Shown here: piece after piece, positions 7,670-15,049 of the stretch | Layout of the letters: each line of letters begins with the position of its first letter | Position numbering within the stretch: position 1 is the stretch's first letter | Origin: JBLHOS01 sp047623825 | GTDB taxonomy: Bacteria > Pseudomonadota > Alphaproteobacteria > Rhodobacterales > Rhodobacteraceae | DNA length: 60,956 nucleotides | Direction: 5' to 3' | NCBI GenBank assembly: GCA_047623825.1 | Contig: JBLHOS010000006.1 | Coordinates: 1-60,956 of the forward strand | The notes under the pieces: generated by a model | The model's database searches: none | Told to the model about the DNA's origin: nothing | Seen by the model: the letters and a program-made list of their open reading frames with translations, nothing else | Translations under genes and position numbers: made by a program

Positions 7670-8452
7670 TTACGCGCTGTAGAAATGGATCTGTGCTGGA
7701 ACCCGCACAGCCTCGTCAACAATCAATTCCTGAATGTCCGCGCTCAACGTCTTGTGGATCTCGGCCACATCGACGGGTGTGCCAGCCAAGGCATCAACCA
7801 CACTGGCCGCCGCCCCGACGCGCAGCAACAATTCTGACACATCAGCCGGGTTGCCCATAGGCCTCAGGTCAAGATCGACAGTTTCAACCGTACCACGAAC
7901 CAATGCCGCGTCAGCGATCAGGGCCAATGTCCGCTCAGCATCCGCAAAAACCAAAGGGGCTGGGTGCGTGTGGCACAGGCGGCGTCATTGGGCTCAAACG
8001 CTCCACGGCGCGGCGCCCGGCCAGCTCAAACCAGGGATTGTTTTGGGGCGAGGCCCAAGTCGCAAAATGAAACTGCCCACCAGACACAACGCTAGGTGCA
8101 ATATTTTGAAAGGCCACAACCGGTTTGTCAAAGAACATGGTGCCAAACAGCAAGATCATGATGTCAAACCCCACCTCTGGCAGTGGATCAAACTCAGCAT
8201 CCCCAAAAACCACATCCACATTTGGCAGATCAGCGGTCCGCGCGACGGCGCGTGCCACCATGTGGGCCGCGATATCCATCGAAAAAAACCGCACCGTTCG
8301 GCCCGACCATCTTGGCCGCCGCCAATATCCAAGACACGTGCGCCCTGCATCATCCCAGCACGTGCAACTAAACTGTGCAGGACCGGCGCGTGGGTTGCCT
8401 CAAGCATGGTTTCAAACTCCACCCAACCGGTCGCCCGCTCATTCCAGTCCAT
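7670..8452 (-). pseudogene. SAM-dependent methyltransferase pseudogene (two frameshifts)
   Basis: Three successive frames on the minus strand together give a class I SAM methyltransferase of about 260 residues. The first (from 8452) has MDWNERATGWVEFETMLEAT and the motif I region VLDIGGG. The second has SMDIAAHMVARAVART and VVFGDAEFDPLPEVGFDIMI. The third has VFADAERTLALIADAAL and a C-terminal FYSA. The first frame break is at the A7 tract 8282-8288, the second at the A5 tract 7946-7950 (plus-strand bases). Both look like single-base slips, though the first may also have lost a few residues after motif I. The product would be truncated and inactive. Confidence 0.8.
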
Positions 8453-8752
8453 GCCTCAACCCCTCGTACAAATTCGTCCCAAGGCTAAGAAAATCGGTGC
8501 AACGATTGCGTCAGCTTCGTACCCGTCCAAATGGCAGCTCTAGCCTGCGCAAGTCACGGTTGTCTGTTTATATAATCGATTATTGCGGCGTTGGTGACGC
8601 CGCTAGGAGTACACCACTATATCTGGGCAGATGATAATCGTATTTTACCTGAAACCATGCCAATCGCGGTCAGCCGCCCAAGACATTCATCCTAAGCGTC
8701 CTGTAGTTTTCAAAAAATCCGGTGGCATCATCTGTAAGGGAATAACCTGTGG
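8453..8752. other. Intergenic stretch with a hairpin
   Basis: No gene was recognised. A stem-loop GCGGCGT-TGGTG-ACGCCGC lies at 8585-8603. It is downstream of the 60-residue minus-strand gene but has no T-tract, so it is not a convincing intrinsic terminator. Confidence 0.35.
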
Positions 8753-8935
8753 TTAGCCTTGGCTCGGCCCGCGCATCCCCTTGATGGCCACCCGGATCGC
8801 CTGCCAATTATCAGAATGCTCAATGGCTCCCTTCTCACGATAGTGACGTGCCCTTTGCGCAGCTTCGACTTCGGCCCGGTCTCCGTGGGCATGGAACAGC
8901 GCATGTGCATATTCGACGATTGTGGAATGGTTCAT
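8753..8935 (-). CDS. Conserved small hypothetical protein (60 aa)
   Basis: A 60-residue, highly charged, soluble protein beginning MNHSTIVEYAHALFHAHGDR, with AEVEAAQRARHYREKG in the middle and a C-terminal IRVAIKGMRGPS. Small proteins with this layout (a YARALYxAHGDxAEAEAA-like start and a W-x-x-I-R-x-A-I end) recur in Rhodobacteraceae genomes as hypothetical proteins. An AGGAG ribosome-binding site precedes the ATG. No domain with known function is recognised and there is no signal peptide or membrane segment. Confidence 0.7.
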   Translation of the reverse strand: MNHSTIVEYAHALFHAHGDRAEVEAAQRARHYREKGAIEHSDNWQAIRVAIKGMRGPSQG

Positions 8936-9350
8936 GGCGGTGCAGCTCCTTTTTCATTCACCGGACGCCCCAAAAGTGAAACGCCCAGCCCGGCGCGCCA
9001 AACGCTTTGGCGCATAAATATCATCATACGCCAAACAGCCCACCTGCGGCTTTAATCTGGGTCAGCATGGCAGAAATCGGTGAAAACCCGCTCAGTGCCC
9101 GCCGTGTCCCCTGCGCAGCTGCGCAGATGGATGCAGGTCGAGACCACCGCTCATGTGTGGTAAACTTACAGTGTCGAACGCCTTGCGGATCTAGCATTGG
9201 ACGCAGATAAAGACGGCCAACGCCGCGTATAATGCGTCAATTACATAGTCATCAGATGTGTATTGATGGAATTGGACTGATTAGCCCCACTGGACGATCG
9301 GATCCGTAATCCTTATATCTTCAGTCAAGAATAGCAGGAGCGACCGCCGA
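8936..9350. other. Divergent intergenic region with two perfect palindromes
   Basis: This 415-base region separates the minus-strand 60-aa gene from plus-strand sufT and must hold both promoters. It contains a stem-loop GCGCCAAA-CGC-TTTGGCGC at 8995-9013 and a perfect 16-base palindrome CTGCGCAGCTGCGCAG at 9111-9126, which could be an operator. No ORF here looks coding. The sufT ribosome-binding site (AGGAG) is at the right end. Confidence 0.45.
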
Positions 9351-9713
9351 ATGACCCAACTGCCAGATCAACTTGAAGGCACACCACTGATCCAGCCGTC
9401 GACCACGGATCATCCGCTCTATGAAAACGTGGTTGAGGCGTGCCGCAGCGTTTATGACCCGGAGATCCCGGTGAATATCTACGACCTTGGCCTGATCTAT
9501 ACCATTGATATAAATTCGGAAAATGAGGTTGAGATCATCATGACCCTTACGGCCCCCGGATGTCCGGTTGCGGGCGAAATGCCCGGATGGGTGGCTGAGG
9601 CGGTTGAACCGCTTGCCGGGGTCAAACAGGTCGATGTGCAGATGACCTTTGATCCACCCTGGGGCATGGATATGATGTCAGATGAGGCCCGGCTTGAACT
9701 GGGCTTTATGTAG
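9351..9713 (+). CDS. sufT: SUF system Fe-S assembly protein (SufT/MIP18, DUF59)
   Basis: A 120-residue DUF59/MIP18-family protein. It has an N-terminal extension of about 20 residues, then YENVVEACRSVYDPEIPVNI with the conserved DPEIPVNIYDLGLIY core, the MTLTAPGCPVAGEMP motif with its conserved Cys, and a C-terminal FDPPWGMDMMSDEARLELG. SufT proteins help mature Fe-S proteins in the cytoplasm. An AGGAG site precedes the ATG. The next gene is sufA, 124 bases downstream on the same strand. The core suf genes (sufBCDS) are not in the window. Confidence 0.92.
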   Translation: MTQLPDQLEGTPLIQPSTTDHPLYENVVEACRSVYDPEIPVNIYDLGLIYTIDINSENEVEIIMTLTAPGCPVAGEMPGWVAEAVEPLAGVKQVDVQMTFDPPWGMDMMSDEARLELGFM

Positions 9714-9837
9714 CACCCTTCCCCAAGCTTGACAGATAAAGATCAATAACAAAGGTTGAATTTAAGTTCGTCGCAGCCCTCTCTTGAGACAACCAATCAG
9801 AGCGTTTACATCTACCAAATAGCATAAGGATTTAGCC

Positions 9838-10203
9838 ATGTTCGGCATTCCCGGCAAACAAGCCGTCAGCATCACACCAAAAGCCGCCATTCAGATTGCG
9901 AAACTGATGGCACGTGACAGCCATCAGGGGCTGCGTATTGGCGTCAAAAAGGGCGGCTGTGCTGGTATGGAATACACCATGGAATACGTCAACGAAGTGA
10001 ACCCACATGACGAATTGGTTGAACAAGACGGAGCCCGCGTAATGATCGCACCCATGGCACAAATGTTCCTGTTCGGTACCGAAATTGACTATGAGGTTGC
10101 GCTGTTGGAGTCAGGGTTCAAATTCAAGAACCCGAACGTCACGGACGCATGCGGATGCGGCGAGTCGATCAAGTTCGACGAGAAACTGACCGCCGGAACC
10201 TAA
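9838..10203 (+). CDS. sufA: Iron-sulfur cluster assembly accessory protein (A-type carrier)
   Basis: A 121-residue A-type Fe-S carrier. The three ligand cysteines are in GVKKGGCAGMEY and in the C-terminal TDACGCGESIKF. These proteins accept clusters from the SUF scaffold and pass them to apoproteins. AAGGA precedes the ATG. It follows sufT on the same strand, matching the sufT-sufA order seen at the end of suf loci in related bacteria. Naming as sufA rather than iscA rests on the SUF neighbour. Confidence 0.92.
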   Translation: MFGIPGKQAVSITPKAAIQIAKLMARDSHQGLRIGVKKGGCAGMEYTMEYVNEVNPHDELVEQDGARVMIAPMAQMFLFGTEIDYEVALLESGFKFKNPNVTDACGCGESIKFDEKLTAGT

Positions 10204-10298
10204 CCTAACCCATCCAGCAATCATGATACGTTTCAGAGCGCGCTTGACCCCGGGGCCTGCAGTTGCATTCTGACTGCATAACCGTAAGGAGGCCCAAT

Positions 10299-11048
10299 AT
10301 GCGTCGCAAATTAGCTGCTGGAAACTGGAAAATGAACGGTACCGCCGCAGATCTAGCTGAGATCGAGGCGTTAATTGACCAAACGACTGGCACCAGCGTT
10401 GAGGTGCTAATCTGCCCGCCTGCAACACTTTTGCATCGGATGAGTTTGCTGACCGCCGACAGTGCCGTGAAAACTGGCGGACAGGATTGTCATACTACGC
10501 AGTCAGGCGCCCATACCGGTGATGTCGCGGTCGGGATGCTGGTTGACGCAGGTGCAAGTGCCGTGATCGTTGGACATTCTGAGCGGCGTACTAACCATGC
10601 AGAGACCGACCCGATCGTCCGCGCCAAAGCGCAAGCCGCAATCGGGGCTGGCCTGATTGCGATTGTCTGCATCGGTGAGACCGAGGCTGAACGTGACGCG
10701 GCACAAACTCTGGACGTCATTTCAACCCAATTGGCCGGATCCATTCCCGATGCTGTAACGGATGACATACTAGTCATCGCGTATGAACCCGTCTGGGCAA
10801 TCGGAACAGGCAAAGTGCCAACTTTGGACCAGATTGCCGAGGCGCATGGCGCGATCCGCAGCCATTTGCGTGCAAGGTTCGGGCAAGATGTCGGCGACGG
10901 CATTCGGCTGCTCTATGGCGGCTCAGTCAAGGCAGCCAACGCCAGTGAAATCTTTGCTGTCGCGGATGTTGACGGCGCCTTGGTGGGCGGTGCCTCATTG
11001 AAAGCTTCTGATTTCATGGGGATTATAGCCGCTTTAGCGGTAACATAG
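10299..11048 (+). CDS. tpiA: Triose-phosphate isomerase
   Basis: A 249-residue TIM-barrel enzyme interconverting dihydroxyacetone phosphate and glyceraldehyde 3-phosphate. The catalytic residues are visible: Lys in AAGNWKMNGT, His in IVGHSERR, and Glu in VIAYEPVWAIGTGK. The phosphate-binding loop is YGGSVKAANASEI with GALVGGASLK at the end. A strong TAAGGAGG precedes the ATG at 10299, which decides the start over an upstream candidate at 10263. Complete. Confidence 0.97.
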   Translation: MRRKLAAGNWKMNGTAADLAEIEALIDQTTGTSVEVLICPPATLLHRMSLLTADSAVKTGGQDCHTTQSGAHTGDVAVGMLVDAGASAVIVGHSERRTNHAETDPIVRAKAQAAIGAGLIAIVCIGETEAERDAAQTLDVISTQLAGSIPDAVTDDILVIAYEPVWAIGTGKVPTLDQIAEAHGAIRSHLRARFGQDVGDGIRLLYGGSVKAANASEIFAVADVDGALVGGASLKASDFMGIIAALAVT

Positions 11049-11158
11049 CATTCGTTAACGCGTCTAGCTTGCATCCGGGCAAAGCAACGCTAAAACAAAA
11101 CAAGTGATATGACCGTTCGCACGCTGCGTGCTGGCATGCCACATGGGAGGATACAATT

Positions 11159-12148
11159 ATGAAACTTACTAAAGTAACTTTGCTTGCGATGACCACAGCG
11201 CTGAGCGCATCGGTTGCATTCGCTGACGGGCACACAGCTGATTGGCCAGAAAGCTTTACAGTTGGAACAGCGTCCCAAGGCGGTACATACTTTGCCTATG
11301 GCGCAGGTTGGGCCAACTTGGTCGCCGAAGAGCTGGGCCTTTCTGGTGGCGGCGAAGTCACCGGCGGACCAATGCAGAACATGGCGCTGGTTCACACCGG
11401 AGAAGCACAGTTCGGCATGACGACAATGGGTCCGGCTGCCGAGTCAATCAACGGCACCAACCCAATTGCGCCGGGTCTGCAAATGACCAACGCTTGCGCG
11501 ATGTTCCCAATGTATCAGACGCCGTTCTCGGTTACCGCGCTGGCATCTTCGGGCATCGAAAGCGTTTCTGACATTCCAGCGGGCGCTCGCATTGGCTTTG
11601 GCCCGGCAGGCTCCACATCCGACACATACTTTCCGCTTATGATGGAAGAGTTGGGCGTTGAGTTTGAGCGTCGCAACGGCGGTTGGACCGACCTTGGCAG
11701 CCAGCTGCAGGACGGTCTGTTGGACGTGATTGCGTTTGCTGCCGGTGTTCCTGTTCCTGCTGTTAGCCAGCTGGAAGTTCAGACCGACGTGAACATCATC
11801 GAGTTCACCGAAGAAGAGCAAGCCACGATCATGGCCGCCTTCCCAGTGTCGCAGTTCAATATCGCAGCGAACACCTACACTACGCTGGAATCAGATGCGC
11901 GGTCTGTCTCCATGTGGAACTTTGCGATCGCAAACTGCGAACTGCCAGCGTCCTTCGTGAACGCGGTTGTGGATGTTGTCATGTCCGACAATGAGCGGAT
12001 GGTGAACATTCACCGCGCCGCACTCTCCACTCTGCCAGAGAACTGGGACAAGAACACCGTCATGATGTGGCATCCCGGTGCCGCACAGTGGTTCATCGAA
12101 AATGCTGGTGCGACCATTCCTGACGACATGATCTTCGGCGACATGTAA
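11159..12148 (+). CDS. TAXI-family TRAP transporter solute-binding protein
   Basis: A 329-residue periplasmic binding protein of the TAXI type. The signal peptide covers about residues 1-22 (ending LSASVAFA). The mature start ESFTVGTASQGGTYFAYGAG is the family's hallmark glycine-rich ligand loop, and SDIPAGARIGFGPAGSTSDT is the second conserved block. TAXI proteins capture organic acids or amino acids for a fused TRAP permease. A GGGAGGA site precedes the ATG. The matching permease lies at 15050-17284, separated by two minus-strand genes. The ligand is not predictable. Confidence 0.93.
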   Translation: MKLTKVTLLAMTTALSASVAFADGHTADWPESFTVGTASQGGTYFAYGAGWANLVAEELGLSGGGEVTGGPMQNMALVHTGEAQFGMTTMGPAAESINGTNPIAPGLQMTNACAMFPMYQTPFSVTALASSGIESVSDIPAGARIGFGPAGSTSDTYFPLMMEELGVEFERRNGGWTDLGSQLQDGLLDVIAFAAGVPVPAVSQLEVQTDVNIIEFTEEEQATIMAAFPVSQFNIAANTYTTLESDARSVSMWNFAIANCELPASFVNAVVDVVMSDNERMVNIHRAALSTLPENWDKNTVMMWHPGAAQWFIENAGATIPDDMIFGDM

Positions 12149-12170
12149 GTTCGGATCTTTGAAAAAAGAA

Positions 12171-12197
12171 AGCCGCCCCAAACGGGGCGGCTTTTTT
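12171..12197 (+). terminator. Rho-independent terminator after the TAXI binding protein
   Basis: A perfect stem AGCCGCCCC/GGGGCGGCT with an AAAC loop is followed by a run of T, 22 bases after the stop codon. The A-rich 5' flank lets it also act on the minus-strand gene converging from the right. Confidence 0.92.
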
Positions 12198-12217
12198 CGT
12201 TTCAGGTGGCTGCCAGA

Positions 12218-13441
12218 TTACTCGGCGGGCACGTAGCGTTCCATCGCCAAACGGATCATACCAGTTGATCCAGTGCTATATTGCGAAATCCCAAGGACAT
12301 ACTGACCGCGTGAGACTTGGGTTGCGATCTGCGCATCAAACGTACCGCCGAAATCATCATTCCGTTCGATCAGACGGCCAAGACGATCAAATAGCGTGAT
12401 GATCGGGTCCGAGTTTCCAACTCCAATAGCGTTGATCAAGATCAAGCCGCCTTCGGGCACGGTAAAGGAATACCAGATCGCATCGCTGTCAACCTGAACA
12501 TCTGTGACCAAGGAGTTCTGCAAAATACCCAGATCTGTATATGGATGGCTGCCATCCAGAGGGGGGCTGGCGTCTGCCGTTGAATACATGTCTCTCAGAC
12601 CAGATGCCGCATCATAGGTCGCAATTGAGACCGTGACGGGTGCCGTTTCGTCAGACAATGCCCGAAGACCCAGACAATACGTGCCTGCCGCCAGACCGCC
12701 GGTAAAATCAATCCGTGCATCCAAGCTGTCATAGTCATCGTTTTGATCGATCAGGTTGCCATTACTATCGTAGACATAGAGATATGGGTCGGCAGATTGG
12801 TTCTCAGCCCGGATCGTAACAGGCTGGTTTGAGCCTAACGTAAATCGGTAATACGGCGTGTCCGCGATTGAGCTGGTGGCAGTAACGCCGCCGGCCAACT
12901 GATCGTCCAACATCCCACCGCTGCCCAAAGGCGTTGCCGGTGTTGAGCCGGTGCACACATCTTGCGAATAACCCATCGTGCCTTCGGTCAATGGCTCATG
13001 CTCAGTCCGGCCAATACGAATATCCGACATCAACGGGCCGCCGCCAAAGCTGCGCGTGCTCATGCAGTAGGTCCCGGGGTCCAGCGTGATCTCACCGCGT
13101 GAGGCCATCATGCCACCAGAATCGTCGTCGCTAAGAATGATTGATCCACCTTCGTCACGTAGATCAATAACGGTGTCGCCACCGAACTGACCCATCGCCT
13201 CAAGACGAAGCGAGGTTGTTTCACTCAATGAAAACAGGCTAACAAATTCACCGCCGGGTGAGACCAAGCCAGCTTGATCCAATGCCGCAGAAATTGTTGA
13301 GATGTCAGACGCCTCAGGCGTGCCACCAACCCATTCGCCCGCAGCACCAACGCCGCCACACATGGCAACCTGTGCCGCAGCTGGCATTGCCACGAGCGCA
13401 AAACATGCCCCCGCCAACGCCATATTGAACTTAAATCCCAT
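12218..13441 (-). CDS. Secreted protein with tandem PPC-like (bacterial pre-peptidase C-terminal) domains
   Basis: A 407-residue exported protein. The signal peptide spans about residues 1-24 (LAGACFALVAMPAAAQ). The rest is three related beta-sandwich repeats, each with an acidic NDD- or DDD-type turn and a GTYCLGL-like strand: IILSDDDSGGMM with GTYCMSTRSF, LIDQNDDYDSLDARIDF with GTYCLGLRAL, and LIERNDDFGGTFDAQI with GQYVLGISQY. This matches DVUA0089-type proteins and the PPC domain, which in other proteins is a secreted add-on. There is no catalytic domain. The ATG at 13439-13441 has GGAGA upstream. Role unknown. Confidence 0.8.
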   Translation of the reverse strand: MGFKFNMALAGACFALVAMPAAAQVAMCGGVGAAGEWVGGTPEASDISTISAALDQAGLVSPGGEFVSLFSLSETTSLRLEAMGQFGGDTVIDLRDEGGSIILSDDDSGGMMASRGEITLDPGTYCMSTRSFGGGPLMSDIRIGRTEHEPLTEGTMGYSQDVCTGSTPATPLGSGGMLDDQLAGGVTATSSIADTPYYRFTLGSNQPVTIRAENQSADPYLYVYDSNGNLIDQNDDYDSLDARIDFTGGLAAGTYCLGLRALSDETAPVTVSIATYDAASGLRDMYSTADASPPLDGSHPYTDLGILQNSLVTDVQVDSDAIWYSFTVPEGGLILINAIGVGNSDPIITLFDRLGRLIERNDDFGGTFDAQIATQVSRGQYVLGISQYSTGSTGMIRLAMERYVPAE

Positions 13442-13566
13442 TTTGAAATCTCCAATAGACTCTGATTTTTTTGTTACTGACAAAAGTACACTAACACGAT
13501 TAGAACAACCAACACCAGCGATTTAAAACCTGTTGATACGGGGGAAATGTGCGACATGCCCTAATT

Positions 13567-14847
13567 TTATGTCCAGTCGGTTTGGTCCAGTCGTCGGGGC
13601 GAGACGCGTCGCCACATCACAACCGCCAAAATCACCGCCAGTGCACAGCCGACCACAAAGGGCGCGCGCAGTGCCAAATCGCGGCCCAGCCAAGGCTCTG
13701 TCGTGCGCACAATCACGCCGCCTGCAAGAATGCCGATGGGCATAACGCCCCAGCCAAAAAACCGGTAAGCACTGTTTACCCGCCCCAATAACACGTCCGG
13801 GATGTGGCGTTGGCGCAATGAAACGGTAATCGTGTTCCAGATCATGGCGGTGAATTCGCCCATTACCATTCCGACAGCCACTATCCAGACCGGCCCTGCC
13901 CCGGCGATCAGCCCTATTTGCAGCGCCAATACCGCCAGTGTCATGCGCAGGCCAAACGCCGCCCCCAACCACGCGATAAAGCGGGCTGCAAAGACACCAC
14001 CCATCAGCCCGCCAACAGCACCAGCCGCCAAGACCAATCCATATCCAGCAGCGGTCAGCCCCAAAATTTCTTGGGCGAACAGAACCAGCGAGATCAGCAT
14101 CATCTGGTGGAGCGCATTAATCGCACCCAGACCTAAAGCCAGATCGCGCAATGTGCGGTTGCGCCACAAAAACGTCATCCCTTCGCGCAATTCAGCGGTC
14201 CAAGAGCGTTTGACCACGATTTTCGGGCTAAACCGGCCCGAAATGCTGGCCACCAACAGTGCCGCAACCAAAAAGCCCAACCCGTTCAGCCCGAACGCCA
14301 GTGGGACCGATATCGCGATAATTAATCCGGCCAATGGCGGCCCGATCAGGGTGTTGGTCAGGATCTCAATACTCCACAGCCTGCTATTGGCGTCCTCCAG
14401 ACGCTGTTTTGGAACAATGGCGGGCATCAGGGTTTGGGCCGCATTGTCACGCAACACCTCTGCCGAACCGACAGCAACCGCAGCACACAAGACGGCGTAA
14501 TAAAGCGGTGTGACCGGAAACCCTGCGGACGGATCCGGCAGCGGCAGGCTGAGCCACACAAACAACGCCAATACGCCAAGAATGGAAACACGGGCGAAAT
14601 CCATCGACAGCACCAGCAGACGTCGATCCACCCGGTCCGTAATCACACCCGCAGGCAAACTGAAAAGGGCCCATGGCAGCCGCATTCCAACCGCGACCAG
14701 CGCGATGGCCAAAGGATCACGCGTCAAAAGTGACGCAACCCAAGGCCACGCAACCACCCCTATTCCATCACCCAAATTGGACACGGCACTCGACAGCCAC
14801 AATTTTACATAATTCCGGCCCAAAGGGGCACGCGTTTGACTGGTCAT
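13567..14847 (-). CDS. MFS transporter (EntS-like, MFS_3 type)
   Basis: A 426-residue major facilitator protein with about 12 membrane segments. The start has the pattern YVKLWLSSAVSNLGDGIGVV, and the loop 2-3 motif is PAGVITDRVDRRLLV, typical of the EntS/macrolide-efflux MFS subgroup; RVNSAYRFFGWGVMPIG occurs in the second half. It should export a small molecule, but the substrate is unknown. It is read toward the secreted repeat protein with 125 bases between. The start ATG at 14845-14847 is chosen over a TTG three codons upstream. Confidence 0.88.
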   Translation of the reverse strand: MTSQTRAPLGRNYVKLWLSSAVSNLGDGIGVVAWPWVASLLTRDPLAIALVAVGMRLPWALFSLPAGVITDRVDRRLLVLSMDFARVSILGVLALFVWLSLPLPDPSAGFPVTPLYYAVLCAAVAVGSAEVLRDNAAQTLMPAIVPKQRLEDANSRLWSIEILTNTLIGPPLAGLIIAISVPLAFGLNGLGFLVAALLVASISGRFSPKIVVKRSWTAELREGMTFLWRNRTLRDLALGLGAINALHQMMLISLVLFAQEILGLTAAGYGLVLAAGAVGGLMGGVFAARFIAWLGAAFGLRMTLAVLALQIGLIAGAGPVWIVAVGMVMGEFTAMIWNTITVSLRQRHIPDVLLGRVNSAYRFFGWGVMPIGILAGGVIVRTTEPWLGRDLALRAPFVVGCALAVILAVVMWRRVSPRRLDQTDWT

Positions 14848-15049
14848 TTCCCGCAACGCATCCTGCTTAGATCAACCCTATCGATTATCCCAGGGTGACC
14901 GGGGCCACGCAAAGGTGCAAGATCCGATCGATCATGGCCAAGTTTGATTGCGATAAAACTGACCAAAGCGTTGCAAACTTGTTAAATTCACGCAAAAAGC
15001 AACAAGGCATAAGATCTATATGAAATTGCCGACCAAGGGGGACCATACC

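Noticed and set aside
7734..8543. 269-codon plus-strand ORF across the methyltransferase remnant
   Set aside because: Antisense to a recognisable methyltransferase in three frames; it is a shadow and not a gene.
13802..14500. 232-codon plus-strand ORF within the MFS gene
   Set aside because: It is the antisense shadow of the MFS transporter; the composition (Asn, Thr, Pro-rich) is not protein-like.
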